From Bacteriovoracaceae bacterium (GTDB taxonomy: Bacteria; Bdellovibrionota; Bacteriovoracia; Bacteriovoracales; Bacteriovoracaceae), in NCBI GenBank assembly GCA_947440875.1, contig CANETG010000158.1, positions 1 through 6,423 on the forward strand: a stretch of 6,423 bases of DNA, in the 5' to 3' direction. Under the pieces are notes generated by a model. The model made no database searches and was not told the DNA's origin. It saw only the letters and a list, made by a program, of their open reading frames with translations. Shown one piece after another: positions 6,261 to 6,423 of the stretch; position 1 is the stretch's first letter; each line of letters begins with the position of its first letter. Position numbers and translations under genes: made by a program.

Positions 6261-6283
6261 AGCTTTTTTAAAAAAGCTTTTTT
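6261..6283 (+). terminator. Possible intrinsic terminator: A/T-rich palindrome followed by six T
   Basis: AGCTTTTTTAAAAAAGCT (6261-6278) is a perfect 18-bp palindrome, and a run of six T (6278-6283) begins at its last base. As RNA it could form a short stem capped by the GC pair with a U-tail, about 100 bases after the stop of the large gene. The stem is mostly A-U, weaker than a textbook terminator. The T-run and following AAAA also make a second copy of AGCTTTTTTAAAA (6275-6287) in tandem with the first (6261-6273), so it may instead be a simple A/T repeat. Confidence 0.4.
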
Positions 6284-6363
6284 AAAATCGTCAAATTCTT
6301 AGACACATTTTCAAGAGACTTAGATCTTTTTTCAAAAGGACCATAGGCAACGACCTCTTTCTC

Positions 6364-6380
6364 TATAATACGCTCAGGAG
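6364..6380 (+). promoter_or_regulatory. -10 box TATAAT and Shine-Dalgarno AGGAG of the last gene
   Basis: A perfect TATAAT (6364-6369) is followed by AGGAG (6376-6380), four bases before the ATG at 6385. No good -35 lies 16-18 bases upstream (the area reads CCATAGG), so the promoter call rests on the -10 alone. Transcription from it would start at or near the Shine-Dalgarno, leaving a leader of only about ten bases. AGGAG is the clearest ribosome site in the window and supports the ATG as a true start. Confidence 0.4.
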
Positions 6381-6384
6381 TTCC

Positions 6385-6423
6385 ATGAATACCCTCAACG
6401 TTGCCTTTCTACTTTTGGTGTCG
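6385..6423 (+). CDS. Start of a gene for a probable exported protein (cut by the window edge)
   Basis: Only 13 codons are visible, reading MNTLNVAFLLLVS. The hydrophobic run after a short polar start resembles the beginning of a signal peptide, although no Lys or Arg is present. The start is supported by AGGAG four bases upstream and TATAAT 15 bases before that. Product unknown. Being so short, it could still be chance. Confidence 0.5.
   Translation, partial: MNTLNVAFLLLVS

Noticed and set aside
6226..6285. 19-codon open frame (MMSDSSINHFARAFLKKLF)
   Set aside because: No ribosome site; it overlaps the inverted repeats and the A/T palindrome, so chance is the simpler explanation.
6268..6408. 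Minus-strand open stretch of 46 codons ending in TAA at 6268-6270, possibly the tail of a convergent gene
   Set aside because: It has an in-frame TAG at 6409-6411 and no ATG, GTG or TTG near its upstream end, and a stretch this long is not rare by chance. It also conflicts with the + strand TATAAT, AGGAG and ATG. A degraded gene remnant cannot be wholly excluded.

Overview
The window holds the 3' part of one metabolic gene, four complete genes and the first codons of a sixth. All are on the + strand. No mobile element, RNA gene or CRISPR array was recognised. The source looks Gram-negative: there is a lipobox lipoprotein, several Sec-type signal peptides rich in Phe, and moderate GC by eye. 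The mix of a bacterial pyruvate phosphate dikinase, small lipoproteins and many exported hydrolases reminds me of the Bdellovibrionota and related lineages. That placement is a low-confidence inference; no marker gene is present.

Layout. Bases 1-1681 encode the C-terminal two thirds of pyruvate phosphate dikinase (ppdK), cut by the left edge. Its stop overlaps the start of a 122-residue lipoprotein gene (1681-2049). Three bases later begins a 303-residue serine beta-lactamase-family hydrolase (2053-2964) with all three catalytic motifs but no signal peptide. After 46 bases comes an exported HAD-type phosphatase of the APP1/DUF2183 family (3011-3757), which has no Shine-Dalgarno and may be made from a leaderless transcript. 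The first three genes are packed like one operon, and no terminator is visible before 3757.

Bases 3758-3942 are non-coding and carry a 10-bp palindrome and a 7-bp dyad whose loop holds a possible -10 box. They precede the most interesting gene, a 739-residue exported protein (3943-6162). Its N-terminal half has a zincin-type HELQH motif. Its C-terminal half carries the landmarks of the ATP-binding part of IucA/IucC-type (NIS) siderophore synthetases: an SxR motif, a Lys-x11-Arg pair, HxQN, and an Asp 17 residues after the Asn. I know of no described family with this combination behind a signal peptide.

Bases 6163-6384 are non-coding, with nested inverted repeats (6191-6239), an A/T palindrome that may be the terminator (6261-6283), and a perfect TATAAT. 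A Shine-Dalgarno and ATG then open a new exported-protein gene at 6385, cut by the right edge.

How the genes work together: ppdK is central metabolism (pyruvate/PEP interconversion). The remaining genes look like cell-envelope or secreted functions (lipoprotein, serine hydrolase, phosphatidate-phosphatase-like enzyme, zincin/NIS-like fusion). No shared pathway can be shown from the sequence.
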